Origin: a virus
Virus record (IMG/VR): IMGVR_UViG_3300042892_003972
Span: 1-44,591 of that record
Direction: 5' to 3' (one strand)
DNA: 44,591 bases
The notes under the pieces are model-generated. The model was not told the origin of the DNA. It ran no database searches and saw nothing but the letters and a program-made list of their open reading frames with translations. Numbering within the stretch: the first letter of the stretch is position 1; each line of letters begins with the position of its first letter. Shown piece by piece: positions 27,201 to 34,528 of the stretch. Position numbers and translations under genes: made by a program.

Positions 27201-28711
27201 AAGAGAGAGAACTACCTGGAGATGCTCGAAAAAATTTAACATTAGAAGAGCAAGAAAGAATGAAGCAGTATATTCGGGCATATCTAATTACAGGTGGAGC
27301 AGCAGTAGACCGCCGTCAAAATGCAAAGTTCAATGATGATCTTCGTGTTGCACGTAGATATGCGATGGCTCTTGGTTGGTTTGATGAGGCTCGAGAAATT
27401 GCTGCCATACAGAAGAGAGTAGATAAACTCCCTCTTCGACCTATGGATGCTGAATTCAATGGCAATATTGAAAAAATGCAAGAACTTCAATCTATTGTTG
27501 CGGGACTAGAACTAGACCTTGCTAGACCATTAGGATTTGAAGGAAGAAGAAAAATTAATGATCTTATGGAAGATATTGATAAGGTCATAATGAATCCTGA
27601 CTTACACAATCCTGATTTTAGAAATGGAATTCTTCGTGGAAGAAGAAACATTGATAAAATAATGAACGATCTAGAGGCAGCAAAGACATTCCTGCAAGGT
27701 CGCAATCGTGACACTGCTCAGGTTGAAGAAGTAATAGAGAAAGCCAAAGAGTTTAAGAAGTATTTTGATAATTTTGGAGACATGCCAAAACTTCCAGAAC
27801 GTTCTCTGGAAGGCGCGGACGATAAAACTAAAGCTCTAGCAAAAGTTGCTGACCAAATAAAAGGAATGAATCTTGACGATTTACGTAATGGTTTTGGTGA
27901 CTGGAAGTTTGAAAAAGAATTAAGTAGTGGAATCAATAAAGTACTTCTTTTTAGAAATCCTCTTAATGGAGAAAGAGTAGTCATAAAGCACGATGATGAC
28001 TATTTAAAGAGGGGTGGAGGACAGGTTAAGTACTATGGCAATGGTGCTCGAGCAGAAGACATAGTTGCAGCTCTTTACAGAGACTTAGGATTTGCTCAGC
28101 CTGCATTTGTTGCTGCTAATCCAGGAGATGTTGATCCAGATATTGGAGGAGTAGGAGTCATGGAATACGTAGGAGACGGATTCTTTGGACTTGCAAACAT
28201 TGACGTTCACAATAGGGCGGGAATTAGAGACATTAGTCAAGTTGCACCTGAGCATAGAGCAGAATTGCTTGACTTTTTAGTTGCTAATGCAATTATTGGA
28301 AACTCTGACCGACATGGAGAAAACTTCATGTGGGGACTTGATCCTGCATCAGGAGAAGCAAGGCTTGTACCTATCGATAATGGACTTGCAATATTTAATG
28401 GAGGATTTAATGAAGCAGAAGAAAATATAAATAATCCTCTGCACTTAGACCCTTATAAAATACTTCAGGGTAAAGCTGGTCAGAGAAATGGAAACCGCAA
28501 TCACGCAGGAAGATTTGGTAAGCAATGGGTTAGAGAAATTGGAGAAGATGCTGCTAAAATTCAAATAGTTGAGTTTGCTACTCGTATGCGCGAGCGTGCA
28601 GAGGCTTTAAAGTTTGTTGATCCTAGAGCAAATGCTTATCTTATGGCACGAGCAGACTACATTATAAATGACCCTCAAGGGCTCATTGATATTCTTAAAG
28701 GTTTCTGGTAA
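21290..28711 (+). CDS. giant head-cluster protein with C-terminal kinase-like domain
   Basis: 2,473 residues between two head genes. N-terminus (about 1-215) is head-like: 'TDLLPVSHPRST' as in the previous gene, then M116-T-A-S. Linkers repeat 'IIMDPPKD' at 709, 749 and 843. Two short helix-turn-helix units resemble sigma region 4 (about 865-903 and 1373-1413). About 1200-1280 is WYL-like (strand-turn, 'FSYNGKERVVLPK', 'VFTLDKMEMA'); about 1476 and 1588 look like small barrels; 1724 and 1849 begin two copies of a 'IKIDDVYE' unit. Residues 2204-2473 are kinase-like: Lys2233, catalytic loop 2338-NSDRHGEN-2345, metal Asp2363 (PIDNG). Fold is nearest to PI3/4-kinase or HipA families. Probably carried in the virion and possibly ejected; not shown. 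Confidence 0.7.
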   Translation: MSRIRRLSQVISEEGRRSLASQQASRIRDTAFGIVDEANLNASTSRKITKKAAFTVVLRSLQSTRELPFSLREHMAIKELSQYITLAQSDKSNSLTLSNTDLLPVSHPRSTRNHAMTASALMEARARWVADDPRIVDGYAKTIIASALTSKYASVEHVYYNSILSSLPQGVVPAEVIVAASNPFSGGNSSAERSLRARLQRRDREGKFAFMGGGLSALVRKSNGRVYNLVGRPIIDGPNGDDIQMELPDGKIVNIPASKGMFIKAVINPTPDGYSKDTAKTATTKSIINEEDLSYVDAPQGWKKTGPNTWISEDGWSIEKGRDKNGFFQYEIKDPSGKTAGTSSGNWEDALDSIAEKKEGKKAVLPSDNKNNIVPKKAPVDIGGNGEGPKPPKPFEFKYPEGAVKIKIDEIYEPEGRNEEESSDYTDDPVEIGQKFDPRDLVQALEQGAIPQNKGENAIGYGVLRFNGGDEFVPVQAIYNALDEAGEDAALELARIYDKALGGNGNENALKDNRKGIARLDQSKPDVAESFERTIAMNPDEVPATELPKFSEAEMNESSLPPVLEGLSDAEKTQLMETGDHTPYLPENESIDMPEGYNTLDPAPFSSWREVTADTPDAVLPEGFSDNPVFIAKSVGKDKLETELRRSIEPDSATPGYANISLEDEDGEEFVANVPGEAVRDALQLQGVDTNALIKSIADEGFAGQEDQIIMDPPKDGKKKDWVQQEPVFKRDKNGNWVEQEPIFKREEIIMDPPKDAPEQGDKFIKNENNGYMEYDLGNRYVVSYGKDEDGNWFAEMNRFSRDGGVDSENSFPAESEADARAMAEGLIDRYNDAQEWEASDQIIMDPPKDAPAGGGNGGGPSDLGKKIYERRIATGESLDEVAKDLGLTRLEVRRLESQYARSLESKKSTSDFTNLTPDQLDRVKSILGNDKVGEQGGFAFMRDSSGGVEVYKGGFEPGDKPVATILEDGGIDWPTEADYDANAESLQKALETPSKDGGQNIKDVDKALDFLDKHMDDMGTTEDAAMGISQAQDHLKEAKKDLEAGDIKSAISSLEDAFNLMDGLESPGEGVFPNGENSAEAVDVVNKLITRLEEIDAPKGLDKPENKEAIAAFNRQYVKDLLDQEEARADELQAEGEGMPRGDAQGIAEAEMKRMYGKTAGEALDELPRDEALRVLKERQDEFDKGVVPDISEPPAQSDYVFAVDVNSPTLQEDIQSAIDKGQKIAFSYNGKERVVLPKSIWTNPKNGNVNLRAIEDGTDGGLKVFTLDKMEMAKGAMPSPNAPLVKPEVDDEGNVETLPSDGEIDGKAMGREAFEKGEVMAPFYNKPFMDSIKDKSTDERLRLLRDYVEGFSRANAEAPVESLPNAPKEVDDEALLDRRLAGESLDVVAEDLGISREEVRRREMNALRKRREANPDLPPAPPIEENVQAPKKELPQNEKVKFSQLNEEEQMEILRDNARVEELADNMAGIKAGNVKVGDFVYHRQLNRWEKVVRIEQGKEKGLDRVIFYVYNPIVGEEQPRPYQRISPLEFVRRIDGGGMGERFPVGKARGRGRRKDIRVKEDPLERVKIREGRVAPAIDKEKNRGLFKDRNGQPILKGDVVIHADPEKAKKLGRGIVKRRVGDQVDEGKKVGGLGRDGKVRLDYVRVQWENEDAENAINNDGDRLIVAKNLLPYDGNITGLVEKLEEKPWKGGVARPNGRNGKAAPAPANPAAPAEPNVRPGMPENIYNAKFRDKNGGNFEINLIKIDDVYEGALIDRNVAEDPQDARVQIVVRDKDKKVAMDALANAREIIKGAANGQEALPDIPNLDGTFLGDENSKPARVPEQGKLLDTPEGKPAAPAPVGPGMPKAIYKAEVEDEKGNKFKISVVKIDDVYEAAVFNENGDLNAVIAKNISLAEVQGVVGRFIGDVAESNDGDKVIRLYGGLPEPVEQPVLTGEAVDVPPLPAVKAIDLKEAKARAAALAEILKERELPGDARKNLTLEEQERMKQYIRAYLITGGAAVDRRQNAKFNDDLRVARRYAMALGWFDEAREIAAIQKRVDKLPLRPMDAEFNGNIEKMQELQSIVAGLELDLARPLGFEGRRKINDLMEDIDKVIMNPDLHNPDFRNGILRGRRNIDKIMNDLEAAKTFLQGRNRDTAQVEEVIEKAKEFKKYFDNFGDMPKLPERSLEGADDKTKALAKVADQIKGMNLDDLRNGFGDWKFEKELSSGINKVLLFRNPLNGERVVIKHDDDYLKRGGGQVKYYGNGARAEDIVAALYRDLGFAQPAFVAANPGDVDPDIGGVGVMEYVGDGFFGLANIDVHNRAGIRDISQVAPEHRAELLDFLVANAIIGNSDRHGENFMWGLDPASGEARLVPIDNGLAIFNGGFNEAEENINNPLHLDPYKILQGKAGQRNGNRNHAGRFGKQWVREIGEDAAKIQIVEFATRMRERAEALKFVDPRANAYLMARADYIINDPQGLIDILKGFW

Positions 28712-28726
28712 GGGAGAGATGATTAA

Positions 28727-29134
28727 ATGAAAACATATTACAAGTCCTACTTTAATATTCATTTAGATGGAAGAGAGGAAACGCCTGCTTTCATAATTTT
28801 AGCTCAGGAAGAAGAGTACGGCATTGCTTTTCCTGAAACAATGGACGAGGAGAGTATTGAAATTATGTCAATGGCTATCGGTACTCGAATTGCAGTAGCA
28901 AAAAAAGAAGGCACTCTTACTCCTGGAGAGATTCTTAACTCAATACCGTATAACATGATGTTTATTCAGACAAGCGAGGAAGACATTATCTACCCTACAT
29001 GGGAAGAGGCATCTGATGAAGCAAAGAATTTTTTAGAAGCATTTTCTCATAAAAGTAGTGGATGGAAGTTCAAACTCCATTCTCCAATGTCTTCCGATTC
29101 TTCAGACAATGACAATAAGACAGAGGAGAAATAA
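28727..29134 (+). CDS. hypothetical protein
   Basis: 135 residues after GGGAGAGATG. Alpha/beta with acidic surface and a polar, Ser-rich end. It is located between the kinase-like gene and the maturation protease, so possibly a virion component or a chaperone. No family recognised. Confidence 0.65.
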   Translation: MKTYYKSYFNIHLDGREETPAFIILAQEEEYGIAFPETMDEESIEIMSMAIGTRIAVAKKEGTLTPGEILNSIPYNMMFIQTSEEDIIYPTWEEASDEAKNFLEAFSHKSSGWKFKLHSPMSSDSSDNDNKTEEK

Positions 29135-29136
29135 TA

Positions 29137-29454
29137 ATGGCCTTTACACCAGAAAAACCAGAGAACCTAGATGACCTTATGGTCTTCTGCGACAGTGTGG
29201 AAGATGAAATTGTTATTTTCATGTACGACGCTGGCGCTGAGGGGCTTTTTTATAGATATCAAAAAACTTGGAAAGAACTACTAAACCCAGAAGATGACTA
29301 TAACCTTAACTTAGATGACTTATCATTGATATATGTTCTTCCTACGTTTATAGAGGTATATGACGAAGCAGAAGAAGTAAAAGAGATTATCCCTATTTCA
29401 GAGGTTTTGGAATATAAGTCTGTAGATATAGAAGATCTAAAGGACAAGGAATAG
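29137..29454 (+). CDS. hypothetical acidic protein
   Basis: 105 residues, 2 bases after the previous stop, GAGGAGA upstream. Very acidic, no Cys; predicted beta strand and helix mix. It could be a small assembly protein. Three bases separate it from the protease gene. Confidence 0.6.
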   Translation: MAFTPEKPENLDDLMVFCDSVEDEIVIFMYDAGAEGLFYRYQKTWKELLNPEDDYNLNLDDLSLIYVLPTFIEVYDEAEEVKEIIPISEVLEYKSVDIEDLKDKE

Positions 29455-29457
29455 ATA

Positions 29458-32400
29458 ATGCTATTTATTGGTCGTAGTGGCGACGAGGTCCTATTTTCCG
29501 CAGGGGAATTGGCAGTAGTTGTCGACGAGAAAAGAAAACTAGTTTCTTCCGTAGGTAGTTCAGAGGTTCTAGTTGCCTCTTTCACTCCCTTTGGCGACCA
29601 AACAGCACCAGACTCCGTACCTTTTGAGTTAGCAGTAGCAGCTACAACAGATTTAGACGTCAAGGTTTTTTCAAATAATGACCGTCTTTATACAATTCCA
29701 AAAGCAGTTCAGGCAGAAGCAAAGCGTGCCCTCGAGTGGCGCAAAAAAGAAAAGCGTGGCGGAACACCTGTTGGTTTAAATACTGCTCGCACTCTTGCAA
29801 AGGGCGGTCAGATTGGTATTCAAAAGGTTCGCCACATTGCTAAATACTTTCCACGCCATCAGGTAGATAAAAAGGGTAAGGGCTACGAGCCTGGAGAACC
29901 TAACTACCCATCAAATGGTCGTATCGCTTGGGCACTCTGGGGTGGAGATGCCGCAGAGCGTTGGGCATCAGCAATTGTTGATCGTGAAAATAAAAAGGCT
30001 CAATCAAACTCAATTACTGCGTCTTACAATCACATCATGGGCGGCTACGAGAGCCCAGGTAGAGTTGAGTTCGATGCGTTTATAGAGTCAGAAACACTTC
30101 CTATAGAGAGTGCTCCTCAGTTTTATATCCGAATCCGTTTGGACTCTGGAAAAGTTGACCGTATTTATAAAGTAATTCCAGATGGTGCTTGTTTTGTTTG
30201 GGATGACGGTATGTGGGAAGACTTAGGAAATGTAAATCACGATTTTGAAACATATGACCGTTCATTAGATGACCCATATGACAGAACTGTAAAGATGCAT
30301 GTACCTGTAGATGTTCAGACATCAATCATTCTTTGCGGAATGTTTGACTCCAACCCATTTGAACCAGTATCAATCTCTCAACTAGCTCCTGAAGAGGCTC
30401 AACTCTTTGTTGACCAAGTAAGTGGTGTTGATTGGGGACTTATTGATGCAGTCTTGTTTGATAATACTGACAACTATGTAAGTTTTGAAGATTACTCAGG
30501 TAGTTCAATTACTGCAGCCGCTCCTGAAAAAGGAGACTCTGTTACTTTAAAGTCCACTATTACGGACCAAGATGGAAATTACACACCAGAAGAGCGCTCA
30601 TCTAAGGCTCGTGGTCAGGTTCGTAATAAGAATGGCGAGTTTGCTAAAGCTGGTGGCCGTGTAGTTATTGGTGGAAACGCTAAGTACTCAGGAACAGTTG
30701 AATCTGCAAACTCAGATACACAAACATTAAAAATTAAACTTGATAACGGCAATGTCGTAGATGTTCCAGGAAACACAACAGAACCCGCAGACACTTTTGT
30801 GCCTTTGCCTCAAGTTCAGTCAGCATCTTCTACAAAACAACTTACTCGTAATATTCTAGGACAACCTCGCACACCTATTGATAGTCCAGTTGCAAATGTT
30901 CCTGGAAAACTTCCTCAATTAAGAAGTAATCAAGTAAATACAATCCTCGCTGACTTCTCCCCTTGGGCTACTGATGCTAGAACAGCTAAATTAAACACTG
31001 GTGCTGCTCCCACAGAACGCTCTGCTCTTATTCAGCAGATAATGGATAGCCCTACACCTAATGCTTATAACGACCCCTCACTTCGTTCTTTCTTAGAGAA
31101 GTCTTCTAAGTCAGCAAATGGCGAAACTTTATATCCAAACGCTATTTGGTATCGCCCAGATTTACGCGGAGTTAAACCAGGAGATGTAGATAAGTACAAG
31201 GCAACTAAAAGTTTAACTCCATCTCCAGGAAAGAACCCTGCAAGTTGGTTACAACAAAAACCTAAAGGATTTACATCTGCTGCAGAATCAGCTCCAAAAA
31301 ATAAAGAATTAACTCCAGATACTTCAGATGTTCCACCAATTTATATTGCTATTGTCTCACCTGATGACCCTCAGGCGGTAATGGATTTAGTTTCACTAAT
31401 TCCTGCATCAACAAACTCCACTAGTCCTATGACATTTATTCGTAAGCCTGGAAAGTGGGAGAAGAACGAACAAGTTCTTAATGACCTCAACAGTCCTACA
31501 CCTCCCCCAGTTGTTGTATTAGATGATGAAACACTAGCAACTGTTTTAGAGCAAGTTGATTCAATCAAACCAATGACATCTTCTGGCTACGATGACTCAG
31601 ATATGAAGATTGTTGCTGCAATGATTGCAGCAGGCGGGGCTGATAGAAATAAAGGAAACGCTGAAGAGTTACGTCAGTATTGGCTAACTGGTAAAGGCGC
31701 AGCAAAGATTCGTTGGGGAACTGGTGGAGACTGGACACGATGCGTTCGTCAGCTCTCTAAGTACATGGGTCCTCGAGCAAAAGGCTATTGCGCTCTTCGC
31801 CACAAGGAAGCAACTGGTCTTTGGACTGGTGATAAGGAACATAGACAACTCTTTGGAAAGAAGGGTAAGGCAAGGAACTCTTTTAGTAGCGACTTTGTTG
31901 TTTCTTCAGAAGCAATAATTGCTTCAGCAACTATTAGAGCAAGAGCAGAGGATGCTCGAATAAGAGTATTTGGTGAGCAACCTGTTTCAGAGAATAAGGG
32001 AGCAAGTTTCTTTATCCCTCTAGTAATTCCAGAAGGAATTGAGTCAGGAGATGGTCGCAAGTTTGATGCTGGCGCAATCACTATTCGTGAGCTTCCTCTT
32101 CCGTTTTTATGGCAAATCAAGACTGGTGAGGGCCATTCAGGATCAGTTGTAGTTGGAACAATTACAAAGATGGAAAGAGTTGAAAACGGTATTGGAAATG
32201 CTTACGGGCATTTTGATAGCGGAGAGTATGGAAAAGAAGCGGAAAGATTGGTTCGTGGAGGCTTCATTCGTGGAGTATCTGCTGACCTAGACATGTTCGA
32301 AGCAAAAGAACATGAGAATGCTGCTAAAGACGATGCTGACGGCAAAGTTGGAGCAGGTAAAATGAAGATAACAAAGGCAAGAGTTATGGCCGTAACTCTT

Positions 32401-34356
32401 GTACCCAAGCCCGCATATCAAGAATGCAAGGTAGAACTTGTTGCCGAGATGGGAATAGAGCAGGAGGAAGAAGTGATTCAAGATGGAGTGTACGTCGAAG
32501 GAGTAAATCCTCTCGATGCTTCAGCACTCATCGCTTGCGGAATGGTAGCTGGAGCAATTCCAGTAACCCCACCTAAAGAGTGGTTTAACAACCCTGGTTT
32601 GAAAAAACCAACCGCTCTTACTGTAACCGATGATGGAAAAGTTTTTGGTCACATTGCCGCTTGGCATGTAGACCATATTGGAATGGCGTTTGGTACTCGC
32701 CCTCCCCGTAGTAAGAGTAATTATGCATTCTTCCATACAGGAGTTGTTCGCACTGAAGAAGGTGCAGATATGCCTGTAGGTCAATTAACTCTTGCTGGAG
32801 GTCACGCAGGACTTGAAGCATCTGCTCAGGAAGCAGTTCGTCACTATGACGACACAGCATCCGCAGTTGCTGATGTTCATGCGGGAGAAGATGCTTATGG
32901 CATCTGGGTATCAGGAGCACTTCGCCCTGGAACTAGTCCAGAACAGATTCGTTCACTTCGTGCGTCAGCGCCATCAGGTGATTGGCGCCCAATCAAGGGT
33001 GCTCTAGAACTTGTTGCTGTATGTCAAGTAAACGTTCCTGGATTCCCTATTGCTCGCGCTCGCGTTGCTTCAGGTCAGGTAATGGCACTCGTTGCTGCTG
33101 GAGCAAGTGTTCTTGCTCAACTAAAGCACGACCCTCTTGCAGAACTTCATAACAGAATTGATAAGTTAGAAGCACCATTAGTTGCTGCCGCAACAGATGC
33201 TAGAACTCGTATGCAGGCAATCACTGCAGCGATTAAAGCAGAAGAACTTTCAAATAAAGTTAAGGCAGCAAGAAATGAAGACTCCGCATACATGCTTCAA
33301 ATGCTTGATGATTCAGATGCAGAACTTGCTGTTATTACACGCAAAGAGCGTATGAAGCTGGCAGACTCGAAGAAGGCTTTGCCAGATGGCTCATTCCCAA
33401 TTCGTAATGCTAGTGACCTTCGTAATGCTATTCAAGCATACGGACGTTCTAAGCCAGGAAAGCGTGGAGCTGTTCGTCGTCACATTGCGAAAATGGCTCG
33501 CCAACTTGATAAGAAAGACCTTATTCCAGCTAGTTGGAAAGAAGCATCTGATTCAGAGTCCATGGTTGCTAGCTTGAGAGAGCGTATTGCAATCGTTGAA
33601 TCTGTGGTCGCTTCTACTGAAAATAAAAGCACTTTTGGAACAAAGATTTATCAAGAAGAAAAAGGCGTATTTAAGCCAAAAGCAGCGCCTTCAGATGAAG
33701 AAATTATAATCCTCAATGGTGGAGACACTGAAGAGTCTTTTGCTGGAGCAGATATTTCAGAGGAAGACCTAAAAGGTCTTACCGATGAAGAGTTGAAGCT
33801 ACTAAAAAAAGAAGTTAAGAGCAAGCAGAAGGCCGAAGAAAAGTCAGGAATCTATACACCTAAAACACAACCCCGTGATACCAAGGGGAAATTTCGACAA
33901 GTGCTTGCTCGGTTGAAAGTTAATCTAGGTGATTCTGGCTCAGACGAGGCGTTAAAAAAGATTGAAGAAGCAGAAAATCTAGATAACGCAGGCGATTACG
34001 CTGGTGCAGCCAACGCTGCTGGAGATTTATTAGGCATAATTGACAGACTAGATACTGGAGCATTAAATGCTGAGTCTCTAGAGAATGTAAGAAACTCGGC
34101 AGGGCAGTTAGGTTCGGTTATTGCTAACCTTCCTTTTGCCTTTGGTCAAGATGCTCAGAAAATTCGTTTCAGCGACATTCCTCCTGCGCTGAGCAATTTG
34201 ATAGAGAAGATGATTACTCGTGTAGAGGCCAAGATTGGGCAGAAGGATGCCGATATAGCAACTAAGGATTTAAGAGGCTTTATGGCTGGCGCTGACTACT
34301 ATAGCCAAAGCGAGATATCTAGTCAAATGTCTAAGTTGCTTCGGTTACTTACCTAG
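29458..34356 (+). CDS. multidomain capsid maturation protease
   Basis: 1,632 residues, far longer than a bare prohead protease. Order: helical module (about 78-181, 'WALWGGDAAERWA'); low-complexity part; second helical module with 'WGTGGDWTRCVRQLSKY' (about 716-800); prohead-protease-like domain (about 851-980, 'RKFDAGAITIRELPLPF', 'VVVGTITKME', 'GFIRGVSADL'); the conserved actinophage segment 'PTALTVTDDGKVFGHIAAWH', 'GEDAYGIWVSGALRP', 'LRASAPSGDWR', 'VNVPGFPIARA' (about 1040-1205); 'FPIRNASDLRNAI' module (about 1310-1350); helical end. Cleaves the head proteins during assembly. I186-T-A-S, I351-T-A-A, I820-I-A-S and M1369-V-A-S may be its own cut sites. Confidence 0.8.
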   Translation: MLFIGRSGDEVLFSAGELAVVVDEKRKLVSSVGSSEVLVASFTPFGDQTAPDSVPFELAVAATTDLDVKVFSNNDRLYTIPKAVQAEAKRALEWRKKEKRGGTPVGLNTARTLAKGGQIGIQKVRHIAKYFPRHQVDKKGKGYEPGEPNYPSNGRIAWALWGGDAAERWASAIVDRENKKAQSNSITASYNHIMGGYESPGRVEFDAFIESETLPIESAPQFYIRIRLDSGKVDRIYKVIPDGACFVWDDGMWEDLGNVNHDFETYDRSLDDPYDRTVKMHVPVDVQTSIILCGMFDSNPFEPVSISQLAPEEAQLFVDQVSGVDWGLIDAVLFDNTDNYVSFEDYSGSSITAAAPEKGDSVTLKSTITDQDGNYTPEERSSKARGQVRNKNGEFAKAGGRVVIGGNAKYSGTVESANSDTQTLKIKLDNGNVVDVPGNTTEPADTFVPLPQVQSASSTKQLTRNILGQPRTPIDSPVANVPGKLPQLRSNQVNTILADFSPWATDARTAKLNTGAAPTERSALIQQIMDSPTPNAYNDPSLRSFLEKSSKSANGETLYPNAIWYRPDLRGVKPGDVDKYKATKSLTPSPGKNPASWLQQKPKGFTSAAESAPKNKELTPDTSDVPPIYIAIVSPDDPQAVMDLVSLIPASTNSTSPMTFIRKPGKWEKNEQVLNDLNSPTPPPVVVLDDETLATVLEQVDSIKPMTSSGYDDSDMKIVAAMIAAGGADRNKGNAEELRQYWLTGKGAAKIRWGTGGDWTRCVRQLSKYMGPRAKGYCALRHKEATGLWTGDKEHRQLFGKKGKARNSFSSDFVVSSEAIIASATIRARAEDARIRVFGEQPVSENKGASFFIPLVIPEGIESGDGRKFDAGAITIRELPLPFLWQIKTGEGHSGSVVVGTITKMERVENGIGNAYGHFDSGEYGKEAERLVRGGFIRGVSADLDMFEAKEHENAAKDDADGKVGAGKMKITKARVMAVTLVPKPAYQECKVELVAEMGIEQEEEVIQDGVYVEGVNPLDASALIACGMVAGAIPVTPPKEWFNNPGLKKPTALTVTDDGKVFGHIAAWHVDHIGMAFGTRPPRSKSNYAFFHTGVVRTEEGADMPVGQLTLAGGHAGLEASAQEAVRHYDDTASAVADVHAGEDAYGIWVSGALRPGTSPEQIRSLRASAPSGDWRPIKGALELVAVCQVNVPGFPIARARVASGQVMALVAAGASVLAQLKHDPLAELHNRIDKLEAPLVAAATDARTRMQAITAAIKAEELSNKVKAARNEDSAYMLQMLDDSDAELAVITRKERMKLADSKKALPDGSFPIRNASDLRNAIQAYGRSKPGKRGAVRRHIAKMARQLDKKDLIPASWKEASDSESMVASLRERIAIVESVVASTENKSTFGTKIYQEEKGVFKPKAAPSDEEIIILNGGDTEESFAGADISEEDLKGLTDEELKLLKKEVKSKQKAEEKSGIYTPKTQPRDTKGKFRQVLARLKVNLGDSGSDEALKKIEEAENLDNAGDYAGAANAAGDLLGIIDRLDTGALNAESLENVRNSAGQLGSVIANLPFAFGQDAQKIRFSDIPPALSNLIEKMITRVEAKIGQKDADIATKDLRGFMAGADYYSQSEISSQMSKLLRLLT

Positions 34357-34415
34357 TCAGATAAAAATCGTACAAAATTAAAAATCACACTATTTGAACT
34401 AATGTAGTATCTGTT

Positions 34416-34501
34416 AATAGGTGGAGTGCCTCCCGCAGATTAAATGCGTCCTGGAGTCCCTCGGCCCCGATTGATTAGCGAAATGGGTAATAAGACCTAT
34501 T
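34416..34501 (+). promoter_or_regulatory. structured leader before the capsid gene
   Basis: In the 172-base gap before the capsid gene AATAGGT (34416-34422) is complementary to ACCTATT (34495-34501), closing about 86 nt; inside is GGAG/CTCC (34424-34434) and further weak pairings. No clear promoter is present. Could set capsid protein output. Confidence 0.4.
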
Positions 34502-34528
34502 TAGACTGGCCGTAGGAAAGGACAGTTC

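Noticed and set aside
21290-28711. Giant ORF as a chance fusion or assembly error
   Set aside because: Codon use and frame are continuous for 7.4 kb, with related repeats within, TAATG coupling to the preceding gene and a normal ribosome binding site on the next gene.
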